In this document: one piece after another, positions 1 through 10,350 of the stretch | How the letters are laid out: the number at the start of each line of letters is the position of its first letter | How positions within the stretch are numbered: the stretch's first letter is position 1 | DNA from: Polytrichum commune | Lineage: Eukaryota > Streptophyta > Polytrichopsida > Polytrichales > Polytrichaceae | Assembly: GCA_950295325.1 (NCBI GenBank) | Contig: OX485807.1 | Coordinates: forward strand, 7,132,501-7,196,500 | Reading direction: 5' to 3' | DNA length: 64,000 nt | Program-made: the position numbers and the translations under genes | The notes under the pieces: model-generated | Seen by the model: only the letters and a program-made list of their open reading frames with translations | Told to the model about the DNA's origin: nothing | Database searches by the model: none

Positions 1-270
1 CTTGTGCCGCGGACGGAATGTTGGGAGGTGGGTTTGTCCTACCAAGGCAATTCATGTTCGTGCCGCGGACGGAGTGTGGGAAGGTGGCTTTGTGCTACCA
101 AGGCAAAACATGTTTGTTTTGCGGACAAACTATTAGAAATTGGTTTTGTGGCACCAAACCAATTTGTCCCGCGGACGAAATGTTTGAAGTTGGCTTTGCG
201 GACCAAGCCAAGCCAAGTTGCCGAGGACCAAATGTAAGACGATGGCATTGTGGCCAAGGCTAGTAGCCTT
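1..270 (+). pseudogene. Element G gag C-terminus, cysteine-rich tandem repeat
   Basis: About five imperfect units of 51-57 bp follow each other. Each unit has a version of TGCCGCGGACGGAATGT followed by a stretch coding for GTKAN-like residues with scattered Cys and His. The position just upstream of the protease is where a gag zinc knuckle would lie, so I read this as a degenerate, tandemly expanded nucleocapsid region. No canonical CX2CX4HX4C motif is visible. Confidence 0.6.
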
Positions 271-299
271 AAGCCGAGGCCAAGTATTTTGTACCTTGA

Positions 300-780
300 G
301 GCTCAAATGAATGGGAGGCTTGTCTCATGGGTTGACAAAGAATTAAGGCATTCTTTCATGACCCCAAAGCTCACAAGGGAGTTGGGGTTTGCCGATTGGT
401 AGAGTGGTGAAGCCCACCAAGGTGTGGTTTGGAAAGGGCGAACCGCATGAGACAAAGGAGGCCGCGATGCATGTAACCTTTCAATGTGGGACATTGGAAT
501 TTTGTCAAAATTTCACACCATGTGAAATAGATGAAATGCATGTCATTGTGAAGGCCGCCTTCTTTGAAACTCACATGATAGATGTGAGGTGCAAGCCGGT
601 GTGCTTGCGGTGCATTATGATGTGTCATAATGGCAAAGAATTGAAGTTCAAATTGACAAGGACTCCTATGGTAGGAGGACCCAAGTTGAATTTGGTATTA
701 ATGGACCAAATGAAATATGGTAAACATAATGGTTGTGGTTCAATTGAAGCAACTCCAAGGAACTCATGGGGAGGCTAGGA
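300..780 (+). pseudogene. Element G retroviral-type aspartic protease, active site altered
   Basis: The segment codes for an Ala-Gln-Met-Asn-Gly lead-in, the active-site loop and the sequence after it; positions 389-778 are open for 129 residues. The usual Asp-Thr/Ser-Gly triad of gypsy proteases reads Asp-Lys-Glu at 334-342, so the enzyme should be inactive. A frame change separates the active-site loop from the open downstream part. The same Asp-Lys-Glu is found in every other copy in the window. Confidence 0.75.
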
Positions 781-1098
781 AAGATGGGCCTCCCCCAAAC
801 CATACTTGTGGGATGTTGGTGAGATACAAGGATGTATTCACCAATGTGTTGCTCAAAATGTTACCGCCAAGAAGTGAATTGCAACTTTGCTCAAGAAGAA
901 ATTGAGTTCTTGAGGCATGTGGTGACAAAGGAAGTTGGTGGACAAACATGAAGAATTTCAAGGCAATCCAAGAGGAGAATTGGTCCTTGACTCAAAAAAA
1001 AAGAGCTTAGGTCATTGGTTGGCCTAGCCGACTACTACCACCACTTCATTCTAGATTTGTTTTAAGATTGCTAGGGCCTTACTCGACTTATTGAGGAA
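781..1098 (+). pseudogene. Element G reverse transcriptase remnant lacking the catalytic palm
   Basis: The start of gypsy reverse transcriptase is present (Tyr-Lys-Asp-Val-Phe near 830, then Leu-Pro-Pro-Arg). It is followed directly by the end of the domain: a Val-Val-Thr-Lys-Glu segment, then a Leu-Arg-Ser-Leu-Val-Gly-Leu-Ala-Asp-Tyr-Tyr block near 1005-1045. The central fingers and palm, including the YxDD box, are missing. The junction lies near 885. Several stops and frame changes are also present. Confidence 0.75.
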
Positions 1099-1786
1099 AT
1101 GGCTATTCCAAGAGTGGGATGAGCCTTGTCACCAAGCCCTTGGGAAGCTCAAGAGCAAGTTCCCTTCACAAGATGTGGTTAAGTTTCCGGGTTTTCATAA
1201 GCATTTTGAGGTGCACATGGAGACGAAGGACTTTATCATTGGCGGATGTTGATCCAAGATGGATGACCATTGCTTATGAGAGCATTAAGCTCCATGGTTG
1301 TCGAACCTTGTCCGGCTTGTGCAAGAAATGGCTATCCCAAGAGTGGGATGAGCCGTGCCACCAAGCCATTGAGGAGCTTAAGACGAAGTTCTCTTTGCCG
1401 CCCGTGCTCAAGTTCGCGGAGTTTGACATACCTTTTGAGGTGCATACGGGGGCGAGAGATTTTATTTGGCGGATGTGGATGTAAAAAAAAAAATGGCCAT
1501 TGCATATGGGAACATGAAGCTCGATGGTTGTAAGACCTTGTCCGACTTGTGAAAGAAATGGCTATCCCAAGAGTGGGACTAGCCTTGTCACCAAGTCTTT
1601 GGGGAGCTTAAGAGCAAGTCCTCTTCACCGCCCGTGCTCAAGTTCATGGAGTTTGACAAACCTTTTGAGGTGCATACGGGGGCGAGTAACTTTGCCAATT
1701 ATGGATTATGTGTAAGATGGATGGCCATTGCATATGCGAGCATGAAGCTCGATGGTTGTCAAAGAAGACAACCAACTCATGACAAA
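1099..1786 (+). repeat. 229-bp tandem repeat in the RNase H region, three units
   Basis: Units begin at 1099, 1328 and 1558 with ATGGCTAT(T/C)CCAAGAGTGGG. Each covers the connection segment (Gln-Glu-Trp-Asp-Glu...) and the start of RNase H (Phe-Glu-Val-His-Thr-Gly-Ala). The catalytic Asp expected in a Thr-Asp-Ala-Ser motif is Gly. Because the unit is about 229 bp, not a multiple of three, each added unit shifts the reading frame. Confidence 0.85.
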
Positions 1787-2150
1787 GAACTTCTTTGCGG
1801 TAGTGCATTACTTGAAGATGTGGCGACACTAGTTGGGGTCGTACAAAGTAAAGGTCTACAAGGACAATGTGTCCTAAAAGTATTTTGACATACAAGCGCA
1901 AGTGAGCGCCAAATCATTGCGTTGGCATGATAGTTTGGCGCTTATGAAGGTGGATTTGGTCCACAAACCGGACCATGGAAATGTGGTGCCGGATGCGCTA
2001 AGTAGACCGGATGAGTTCCAAGCAATGAGAACCATCCAAACCTTGTGGCTAATGTGTGCCGGCGAAGGAAACTTGTGATGCAAGATACGGGAGGGGTAAA
2101 TTAACTACCCCGAGGCACAAAAGCTTTTAGGTGAGCTTCGCAAGAGCAAG
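1787..2150 (+). pseudogene. Element G RNase H C-terminal part and linker to integrase
   Basis: The segment codes for the Thr-His-Asp-Lys-Glu-Leu-Leu block typical of gypsy RNase H near 1773-1795, then a diverged tether leading to the integrase zinc-binding region. Stops and frameshifts interrupt it. It is located by homology with the other copies rather than by an open frame. Confidence 0.6.
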
Positions 2151-3137
2151 GTGCTCAAAGAGGCTAAGTTGGTGGACGGATTGTTCAAGTGTAAGCAAAG
2201 TCGGGTGTATGTGCCTCAAGGCAAGTTGAGGCTATCGGTTTTGAAGGAAAAATGTGATAGTCCTATTGCCGGCCATAGAGGAGAAAGAAAAAACCGCCAT
2301 AGAATGGTGTCATGGAGGTACCATTGGCGGTGCATAAAGGAGGATATAACCCACTTTGTGAAGGCGTGAATAAAGTGCCAAGAGAACCGAGCCTCTTACC
2401 AAAAGCAAGGCGGTTTCTTGCAACCGTTGCCTATCCCGTCGGCGCCATGGCATAGTATGTGCATGGACTTGATCACAAGTTTGCCGGAGTCACATGGGTA
2501 TGATGCCATCTTGTTGATGGTAGAGCGGTTTGCCAAGTTGGCACACATGGTGCCGATTGTGGGAACCGCCACCGCGTTGGAGACCGCATAGCCTTTTCTC
2601 AAAGGATGGTTGAGGCACCACGGGTTGCCAAGAGTGATTGTGTGGGATCAAGATCCAAAGTTCACAAGTGCATTTTCAATGCATTTCTCTAAGGAGGTTG
2701 TATTGAAACTAAGGTTTAGCACGGCCATGTATTCCCAAATGGATGGGAAAACAAAGCGTGTGAATGGAGACTTGAAGCAATACTTGAGGAACTTGGTGGG
2801 GGCGGACCAAGGAGATTGGGCGGACTATGTGGGTCGAGCGGAGTGTAATTGCAATGTAGCCACGCACTTGGCTACCAAGGGGTGGTCTTTGGTGGTGGCT
2901 TATGGAGTGGATGCGCTCCAACCTATTAACCTAGCTCTCGAGGGGGCACATTCAACACTAGAGGTTAACCAAGATGGTGAGGACTTGGCCAAGGATGGTA
3001 AACAAGTCTTGGAGATGACCAAGTTGTTGGTGGAGAAAGCCCGAAGGTGCTACGGAGTGCTAGTAAATGCCGGAAGACGCGAAGTGGAGAATGAGGTGGG
3101 CCATAAGGTGTTGTTGAATGTGAACAACTTCACTTAG
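2151..3137 (+). pseudogene. Element G integrase, zinc-binding and catalytic core, broken
   Basis: The zinc-binding region (2151-2369) ends in TGA where the first Cys of the CX2C pair would lie. In the core, the first catalytic Asp is at 2466-2468 and the second at 2646-2648. The expected Glu of the DDE triad reads Lys at 2754-2756, a change not seen in the other copies. An in-frame TAG at 2589-2591 separates the two core halves and is shared by all copies. The second half (2610-3137) is open for 175 residues. Confidence 0.8.
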
Positions 3138-3570
3138 CCGGAAGGCCTCGCTCCAAAAGTTCATGTCCAAAATTGGAGCTTCATTTTCCATTGTGGAACA
3201 AGTGTTCAAGGACATGTATAAGTTGGAATTACCGCCGGATATCAAAGTGCATCCGACATTTCATGTCTCATTACGAAAGTCATTTTAGCACGACACCTTG
3301 TGGCCCGATCACAAGCAAGTGATTAGGCCACGTCCCGACCTTGTGGAGGTCATTTGGAACATGAGGTAAGAGGGCATCCTCAAGTGTAGGAAGCCCAAGT
3401 GAAAATGAAAGAAAATGTACAAAGGAGTACTTGGTGAAATGGTGAGGATACCATGAGAAAGAAGCCGTTTGGGTCGCGGCAAGAGACATGATGAACGGCA
3501 AGGAATTGGTAAAGCACTTTGAAGAAACTAAGGCTAAGGATTCCAATAAAATGAAGCGTAGGCATTGATG
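3138..3570 (+). pseudogene. Element G chromodomain region, broken
   Basis: Reading across frames shows the conserved Val-His-Pro-Thr-Phe-His-Val-Ser block that ends chromovirus integrases. A chromodomain-like segment follows with Glu-Tyr-Leu-Val-Lys-Trp, then TGA at 3443-3445, then Gly-Tyr-His-Glu-Lys-Glu-Ala-Val-Trp. The chromodomain would direct integration to marked chromatin. The TGA after the conserved Trp recurs in all copies. Confidence 0.7.
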
Positions 3571-4382
3571 AGGACATCAATCTCCTTTAGTGGGGGAGAG
3601 ACGCTAGTAGCACACTTAGCTTCGAGGCTAATTGCTCCACAACATGAACTTGTTCTTTGGCTTGAGGGAATAAAGTCCAAACTTTAGTGGTGCAAAGAGA
3701 AAAGTATGAGATGAGGTCCTAGTCTTGTACTTGTGCTTGGTTAATGGAAGAGGGGGAATAGATATGCCAAACTAAGTTGGGTAAGCCGAGTAATTGGGGG
3801 CCATGGCTTGGAGGGGCCTTGGATAAAACCAAGAAACTTCTTAATTGTGGGCTTGTCCGGGCGGGGACAAGGTGATGGCGCGTGCTCATAAAAGTGCTAC
3901 CCGCGAGCTAACGAGAGTTGGCGCATGGGAGTCATGAACCCATGTCTCGAAAGAGCAAAGTGGGAACCAAGTCGGGCGGGACTTGGCATCACCCCCGTGC
4001 GATCGAGGCGTGGCTTAACAATGGAAAGCCATCTCGGAGTTGCAACCGAGACAACTTAGTGGAAGCGTTGAGGTCTCGCCTAGATGTGTCACGTTAGGCT
4101 AGTGGAGCCTAACGGGGGAGGCCCCAAAGGAGGGGCAACCCAAGTGAGTCCCAAAGTAGGTGGGTCTAGTATAGGTTAGGTCCTTGGAGGAGAGATCCAA
4201 GGTCGCTAACGGACCACCTAGGAACGACACCTTTGGGACTATGCCAAATTTGAAGGTGCATTGTGGGGGTCGCGCCCTAAGGTAAACACAATGCCGCACC
4301 ATAGAGGATGGCAACTTGAGAATTGGTGTGCCGACTACGAGTATAGTCGATGAGGGCATCGACTCCGTTTGGTGGGGGTGAG
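3571..4382 (+). other. Element G 3' untranslated region with polypurine tract
   Basis: About 810 bp of non-coding sequence lies between the chromodomain and the 3' LTR. It contains several perfect inverted repeats, for example CTTGTCC/GGACAAG near 3864-3884. It ends in a G-rich purine tract at about 4371-4382, the expected plus-strand primer site just before the LTR. Confidence 0.7.
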
Positions 4383-5355
4383 TGTCGCGCACCTCTCCAT
4401 GAGGAGTGCCCGAAACACCATGGGCACAAGGGGGACCCCGGAGTGACACCCGGGACTTGTGGCGCCGTTGGTGAGAGGGCCCAAGTGATCCTAGTGTGGG
4501 TGAGGGCCCCGGGCGTTGGGAACGCCTCCCACCCACAAAGACTAGGAGGCATGAGGGTGAGGCCATGAGCTATGCGTAGCTCATGGCGTGGTGATTCTAG
4601 AATGCTCAAGATCACCTCAATCGGAGGTGTGAGCTAGGAGTTATGGCCATTTGAGTGGGGCGCTGTCCCGGGACAGCGCCCTGGTACAGCAGTGCCTGGG
4701 AGTGATTCCCGGGACTGCCAAGGTTCAAACAGGCATTACTTCCTCAATACTTGCCCGAACGGGGCAAGTGAGGAGTCCATCGGCATCTACGTGAAGCGTA
4801 GATGAAGATGGAGTGGTTGGTTGTTGGAATCAGACATCATACAAGGAAGTTATGATGGTCTGAAGCTGATGGGGGCTTCTAGGCCCAGCGGCTAAGGGAA
4901 AGTGTCCACTTGGCCCCAACTCTTGGTGGAGAGACAAGAGGTTGGTTGACGGTGGGGTAGGGGCCCCGCGTGAAGTCCTAGAGGCTTATATGGGTGAGGT
5001 GGTGTGGCCTCACCCACCCGAGGCCGAACGGCAAGGCCTCCATGGGCATTGGCCCATTGTGAGGCCATAGTTGCCTAGTATGGTTCGGGTTGTTGTAGTG
5101 TTGCTCCGGCAACGCGATGATCAACATAGGATTGGACTTCCATGGATGGAAGTCCACATTGGGGAAATGGGTTACCGATTAAGGGGTGAGTCCCGAAAGC
5201 AAAGTAGGAGGGTTGGTTCCCTCCTATGAACTATTGGTCCGGGGTAAGAGGAGCTAACCATTAGCATGGCGGAATGCGAAGGGTTAGCGACTCGTAACCT
5301 TTGCTAGAATTGAAAATTGGCAAGATTATTAAGGGACCTAGCAAGGGTTGCGACA
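4383..5355 (+). repeat. 3' LTR of element G
   Basis: This 973-bp LTR begins TGTCGCGCACC and ends GGGTTGCGACA, giving the TG...CA ends and a short terminal inverted repeat. A TATA-like TTATAT lies near 4987. It is followed directly by gag DNA of element H. Confidence 0.92.
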
Positions 5356-5541
5356 CTCATGCCCACCATTACCATTAAAATCAATGGTATGGTCAAACTC
5401 CATTCGCACATGATCCTTGTTCCAATTTGAGCCTCACAACCTTTTGGAAACCCCGGGCTCACCATCACAACTTGTATTTTTGATAGCCATGTTTCCCTCA
5501 AAGTGTGAGCTCATAATTTGGAACCCTGCTCTGATACCACG
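5356..5541 (-). pseudogene. Element H gag N-terminus, truncated by element G
   Basis: In minus orientation this is the leader and the first codons of gag, beginning with an ATG at about 5492 in an Ala-Ile-Lys context. The insertion of G cuts it off. It is the same segment that follows the 5' LTR in the other copies, and it is frameshifted. Confidence 0.7.
5528..5539 (-). other. Primer-binding site of element H
   Basis: In minus orientation the sequence reads TGGTATCAGAGC, the complement of the initiator tRNA-Met 3' end. It lies two bases inside the LTR. Confidence 0.9.
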
Positions 5542-6514
5542 TGTCGCAACCCTTGCTAGCCCCCCTTGACAATCTTTCGAATTTTCAATTCTAGCAAAGG
5601 TTACGAGCGCTAACCATTCGCATTCCGCCATGCTAATGATTAGCTCCTCCTACCCCGGACCTTATAGTTCATAGGAGGGAACCAACCCTCCTACTTTGCT
5701 TTCGGGACTCACCCCTTAATCGGTAACCCATTCCTAGATGTGGACTTCCATCCATAGAAGTCCAATCCCATGTTGATCATCGCATTGCCGGAGCAACGCT
5801 ACAACAACCCGAAGCATACTAGGCAACTATGGCCTCACAATAGGCCAAAACCCATGGAGGCCGTGCCGTTCGGCCTCGGGTGGGTGAGGCCACACCACCT
5901 CACCCATATAAGCCTCTAGGACTTCACGCGGGGCCCCTACCCCACCGTCAACCAACCTCTTGTCTCTCTACCAAGAGTTGGGGCCAAGTGGACATTCTCC
6001 TTTAGCTGCTGGGCCTAGAACTCCCCAGCAGCTTCAGACCATCATAACTTCCTTGTATGATGTCTGATCATAACAACCAACCACTCTATCTTCATCTACG
6101 CTTCACGTAGATGCCGATGGACTCCTCACTTGCCCCATTCGGGCAAGTCTTGAGGAAGTTATGCCTGTTTGAACCTTGGCAGTCCCGGGAATCACTCCCA
6201 GGCACTGCTGCACCAGGGCGCTGTCCCGGGACAGCGCCCCACTCAAATGGCCAGAACTCCTACCTCACACCTCCGATTGAGGTGTTCTTGAGCATTCTAA
6301 AATCACCACGCCATGAGCTACGCATAGCTTATGGCCTTACCCTTGTGCCTCCTAGTCTCCGTGGGTGGGAGGCGTTCCCAACGCCCGGGGCCTTCACCTA
6401 CACTAGGATCACTTGGGCCCTCTCACCAATGGCGCCACAAGTCCCGGGTGTCACTCCGGTGTCCCCCTTGTGCCCATGGTGTTTTGGGCACTCCTCATGG
6501 AGAGGTGCGTGACA
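5542..6514 (-). repeat. LTR shared by elements H and K
   Basis: This 973-bp minus-strand LTR starts TGTCGCAACCC and ends GTGCGTGACA in plus-strand reading. Its left side is joined to a primer-binding site, making it a 5' LTR for H. Its right side is joined to the polypurine tract and 3' UTR of K, making it a 3' LTR as well. Such a shared LTR is expected from recombination between tandem or nested copies. Confidence 0.85.
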
Positions 6515-7316
6515 CTCACCCCCACCAAACGGAGTCGATGCCCTCATCGACTATACTCGTAGTCGGCACACCAATTCTCAAGTTGCCATCCTCTATGGTG
6601 CGGCATTGTGTTTACCTTAGGGCGCGACCCCCACAATGCATCTTCAAATTTGGCATCGTCCCAAAGGTGTCGTTCCTAGGTGGTCCGTTAGTGACCTTGG
6701 ATCTCTCATCCAAGGACCTAACCTATACTAGACCCACCTACTTTGGGACTCACTTGGGTTGCCCCTGCTTTGGGGCCTCCCCCGTTAGGCTCCACTAGCC
6801 TAACGTGACACATCTAGGCGAGACCTCAACGCTTCCACTAAGTTGTCTCGGTTGCAACTCCGAGATGGCTTTCCATTGTTAAGCCACGCCTCGATCGCAC
6901 GGGGGTGATGCCAAGTCCCGCCCGACTCGGTTCCCACTTTGCTCTTTCGAGACATGGGTTCATGACTCCCATGCGCCAACTCTCGTTAGCTCGCGGGTAG
7001 CACTTTTATGAGCACGCGCCATCACCTTGTCCCCGCCCGGACAAGCCCACAACTAAGAAGTTTCTTGGTTTTATCCAAGGCCCCTCCAAGCCATGGCCCC
7101 CAATTACTCGGCTTACCCAACCTAATTTGGCATATTTATTCCCCCTCTTCCATTAACCAAGCACAAGTACAAGACTAGGACCTCATCTCATACTTTTCTC
7201 TTTGCACCACTAAAGTTTGGACTTTATTCCCTCAAGCCAAAGAACAAGTTCATGTTGTGGAGTAATTAACCTCGAAGCTAAGTGTGCTACTAGCGTCTCT
7301 CCCCCACTAAAGGATA
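6515..7316 (-). other. Element K 3' untranslated region
   Basis: This is non-coding sequence of the same family as the 3' UTRs of the other copies, starting with the polypurine tract next to the LTR. It includes the GTTAGGCT/AGCCTAAC stem-loop. Confidence 0.7.
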
Positions 7317-7759
7317 TTGATGTCCTCATCAATGCCTACGCTTCATTTTATTGGAATCCTTAGCCTTAGTTTCTTCAAAGTGCTTCACCAATTCATTGGT
7401 GTTCACCATGTCTCTTGCCGCCACCCAAACGGTTTTTTTTCTCATGGTATCCTCACCATTTCACCAAGTACTCCTTTGTACATTTTCTTTCATTTTCACT
7501 TGGGTTTCCTACACTTGAGGATGCCCTCCTACCTCATGTTCCAAATGACATCCACAAGGTCGGGACGTGGCCTAATCACTTGCTTGTGTTCGGGCCACAA
7601 GGTGTCGTCCTAAAATGACTTTCGTAATGAGACATGAAATGTCGGATGCACTTTGATCTCGGGAGGTAATTCCAACTTATAGATGTCCTTGAACACTTGT
7701 TCCACAATGGGAAACGGAGTTCCAATTTTGGACATGAACTTTGGAGTGAGGCCTTCCGG
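7317..7759 (-). pseudogene. Element K chromodomain region, broken
   Basis: The segment is homologous to the chromodomain region of the other copies, with the shared TGA after Lys-Trp and additional frame changes. A run of T near 7433 is longer than in sibling copies. Confidence 0.65.
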
Positions 7760-8213
7760 CTAAGTGAAGTTGTTCACATTCAACAACACCTTTTGGCCCA
7801 CCTCATTCTCCACTTCGCATCTTCCGGCATTGACTTGCACTCCGTAGCACCTTCGGGCTTTCTCCACCAACAACTTAGTCATCTCCAAGACTTGTTTACC
7901 ATCCTTGGCCAAGTCCTCACCATCTAGGTTGAACTCTAGTGTTAAATGTGCCCCCTCAAGAGCTAGGTTAATAGGTTGGAGCGCATCCACTCCATAAGCC
8001 ACCACGAAAGACCACCCCTTGGTAGCCAAGTGCGTGGCTACATTGCAATTACACTCCGCTCGACCCACATAGTCCGCCCAATCTCCTTGGTCCGCCCCCA
8101 CTAAGTTCCTCAAGTATTGCTTCAAGACTCCATTCACACCCTCCGCTTTCCCATCCATTTGGGAATGCAAGGCCGTGCTAAACCTTAGTTTCATTCCGAC
8201 CTCCTTAGAGAAA
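7760..8213 (-). pseudogene. Element K integrase core, truncated
   Basis: The C-terminal half of the integrase core is open, including the third catalytic Glu in an Ala-Glu-Gly-Val-Asn context. Homology stops abruptly at about 8213 inside the core, where a C-rich sequence begins, so the 5' half of K is missing. Other copies continue there with an Ala-Phe-Ser-Met-His-Phe stretch. Confidence 0.75.
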
Positions 8214-8341
8214 TGCCCCCGGGTGACAAGGTGAACCCCCCCCAACCCCCCCAAAAAGCATGGTTATCCGCGCATTACAATCATTTTGCACTTAAAAAAT
8301 GAACGTGTGACACGTTTGGGTCTTCCTCCCTAAACTAACAC

Positions 8342-8656
8342 ATGTGTTCTTGCGTTGACGCGTTGCAGGTTGCTCCCACCCGTAAACCTATGCGGTCTAG
8401 TGCGTCCATCGAGTTGGAGCGTTTCTACTCCATGACCAGAAATGCAAGACAGTCCACTTCATCGTATTCGAATTCTTCGTCGTATAATTCGGGCGGCCGA
8501 CGGAATACAAAATGTGTTATTGATGGCGTTCACCCCAAGAATGGCTATAGTCGCGGGGCGGAGATTTTCAGGAATGTTGAAGCAATGCGAGCAAAAGAAG
8601 CTGCAGCAAAAGAAAAAAAAGCAAAAGAAAAAGAGGTAGTATCCGAGGCTAGATAG
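8342..8656 (+). CDS. Small unrecognised ORF, possible exon
   Basis: The frame codes for up to 104 residues: a Ser-rich middle and a strongly charged Ala/Lys/Glu-rich C-terminus that would form a helix. A TTGCAG/GT sequence at about 8364-8370 looks like a 3' splice site, so the real coding part may begin there as an exon. I do not recognise the family. It may equally be a chance frame. Confidence 0.25.
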   Translation: MCSCVDALQVAPTRKPMRSSASIELERFYSMTRNARQSTSSYSNSSSYNSGGRRNTKCVIDGVHPKNGYSRGAEIFRNVEAMRAKEAAAKEKKAKEKEVVSEAR

Positions 8657-8811
8657 GCCATAGTAGGCGTAGGGTTTTGGGCCATAGGCAAGAACATTTT
8701 GGGTCGCACTATCCAATGCATGTGTGGTGTTAGCATGATATGCATTTTACATGCCACACTTTGTATGTTTTTTTTTGCAATAATACAAGTTAGACATGAT
8801 TTCCCCTTCCA

Positions 8812-9057
8812 TATGGTCTAAGGTTTGGATTGCCCTACCTAAACCATCACAAATATGAGTTTGGAATATTTTGTATGCAATATTATATTGGTTAACATAT
8901 TAACCCTTCAATAAGATCTATGGTTTGGATTGCCCTACCTAAACCATATTCATACAAGCTCTAATATTTTGTGTGCAATAATATGAATGTTTTAAGGTTT
9001 CCCCTTAAATGTGGTCTAAGATTTGGATTGCCCACCCTAAACCATCAAAAATATGAG
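8812..9057 (+). repeat. Three imperfect copies of a ~32-bp direct repeat
   Basis: Similar blocks near 8815, 8908 and 9012 share GGTTTGGATTGCCC followed by CTAAACCAT. Each can fold on itself through GGTTTGG and CTAAACC. They are spaced 90-105 bp apart. Confidence 0.55.
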
Positions 9058-9150
9058 TTATTTATGGGGTTCTTGGTCTAAACACCTGCTTCAAAGTGTT
9101 CGCATCTTACAACTTTCTCCAATATGTGTTCCATTTATCCTTGTTCTTAT

Positions 9151-10350
9151 TTATGTGAATGTCTCAAAATGCCCAAAAAGTCTCAATTTAACGAATATAG
9201 TGTTCACTGCCTGCTCCGCATGGTACTTCCGGATCTCCTCGCTCTTCTGGCTTTGCTCCTGAGTCATGGCCGCTACCTGTGCGGTGAGGTGGGCGTTCTC
9301 CGTCTTGGCCTGCTCCAGCTCCTTCCGGTCCGCCCTCTTTGCCAATTCCCGGAGAATGTTTCCGGGTCCGCAGTCGTCCAGAGCATGGTTCGCCCCCCTG
9401 ACGATGTGCTCCAGCCGGTAATACTGGGTTTTGAGGTCCTCCATCCCCCCCTGGAACCGTTTGAAAGGATTCTCCGGAAAGTCCCAAGCGGATAGATCGA
9501 CATTCCGCCATGGGGTCTCCCGGTTGGGTCCGGCTTCCGGATGTTGGTGAGGGGGAGGAGGAGAGAGTGGCCTCGAGACGGTTGGCAGCGGGCTTCCGGG
9601 TGACGAGGGAGGTGCTTCCGGAAGAATAGGGTCACTGGAGGTCTCCGTCTCGACGTCTTCGGCTTCCGGAAGTAGCTTGTAGGTGACCTCGTCCGCCGCT
9701 ATTGTGAGCAGGTCCTCCTCCTCAGCCGTGATGCAGTCGAAATGCTGGTAGAGATGCAAAATGAAGGGGGAGAGGAAGGAGGGTTTCCGGCCAATATGGG
9801 GGAGGGCCCGCCCCACTATCTCCTGGATAATCAGCCCCCAGTTCACAGGCCGGACTCCGGACATGGCACCAAACAGCGTGTTAGCCATGGTAAGGCTAAT
9901 CCGCTTCGGCTTGTCCGGGTTCAGGATAGGCAGGAGGAATTCCAACACCCTCCTCTCTCTCAGGTTCCGGCAGTTCCCGGGGTGGAAGCCGTCCTTCGGA
10001 TCCGCGTCCCCTCTAAATTTTCCGGCGAACAAGCCGTCGCGGCGGCCGGCCCATCCTTCTATAATCCCCCGAGGAAACCCGTAGACCCTGTTCCAAATAT
10101 CCGGAGTCCAGTGTTCCGGATCTCTCCTCTTTGTCCCTAGCCACTGATTTCCTCTCTCAAACTTAAACTCTCGGAGAGTATCTTCAGCTCGGAGGTTCCA
10201 GGGTTTGGCTAGCAACCCCGCGCAGCCCATAACCCGGAGATCCTCCGCGAGCTCCTGTAGCTCCCTATCCTCCCTCGGAATTGCAGGGATGAGGGCTTTG
10301 AGCGGAACCGGGATAGGTTCCCTCTGATCCTCTTCCCGTGCTTCCGGCAT
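9151..10350 (-). CDS. Gag-like / plant transposon-protein-like ORF of element P
   Basis: The frame is open for 399 residues from an ATG at 10350. Residues 1-230 contain a tryptophan-rich segment followed by an Arg-Ile-Ser-Leu-Thr-Met-Ala-Asn block and a conserved-looking helical stretch. This resembles the putative plant transposon protein domain found in some plant retroelements. Residues 230-290 are Pro/Ser-rich. Residues 310-380 form a coiled coil with repeated Glu, Lys and Gln. The last 18 residues come from the AT-rich flank, so the true C-terminus is lost at about 9206. Codon use is GC-rich, unlike the chromovirus remnants. Assignment is by resemblance only. Confidence 0.5.
   Translation of the reverse strand: MPEAREEDQREPIPVPLKALIPAIPREDRELQELAEDLRVMGCAGLLAKPWNLRAEDTLREFKFERGNQWLGTKRRDPEHWTPDIWNRVYGFPRGIIEGWAGRRDGLFAGKFRGDADPKDGFHPGNCRNLRERRVLEFLLPILNPDKPKRISLTMANTLFGAMSGVRPVNWGLIIQEIVGRALPHIGRKPSFLSPFILHLYQHFDCITAEEEDLLTIAADEVTYKLLPEAEDVETETSSDPILPEAPPSSPGSPLPTVSRPLSPPPPHQHPEAGPNRETPWRNVDLSAWDFPENPFKRFQGGMEDLKTQYYRLEHIVRGANHALDDCGPGNILRELAKRADRKELEQAKTENAHLTAQVAAMTQEQSQKSEEIRKYHAEQAVNTIFVKLRLFGHFETFT

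Larger units (their letters stand above)
1..5355 (+). mobile_element. Element G: 3' part of a defective Ty3/gypsy chromovirus
   Basis: This plus-strand LTR retrotransposon enters from the left edge, so its 5' LTR and most of gag are outside the window. Domain order is gag tail, protease, reverse-transcriptase remnant, RNase H, integrase, chromodomain, 3' UTR and 3' LTR, which is the Ty3/gypsy chromovirus order. It sits inside the gag region of the minus-strand element H. The five bases after its LTR (CTCAT, 5356-5360) should be the right target-site duplication, but the left one is not visible. No domain is open from end to end. Confidence 0.9.
8214..9205. other. AT-rich spacer with C-rich junction, unassigned
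   Basis: The stretch opens with several C runs (8214-8257), then becomes AT-rich. It is unlike the elements on either side and could be remaining host DNA or part of an unrecognised element. At about 9206 the base composition changes sharply to the GC-rich coding region of element P. Confidence 0.5.
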
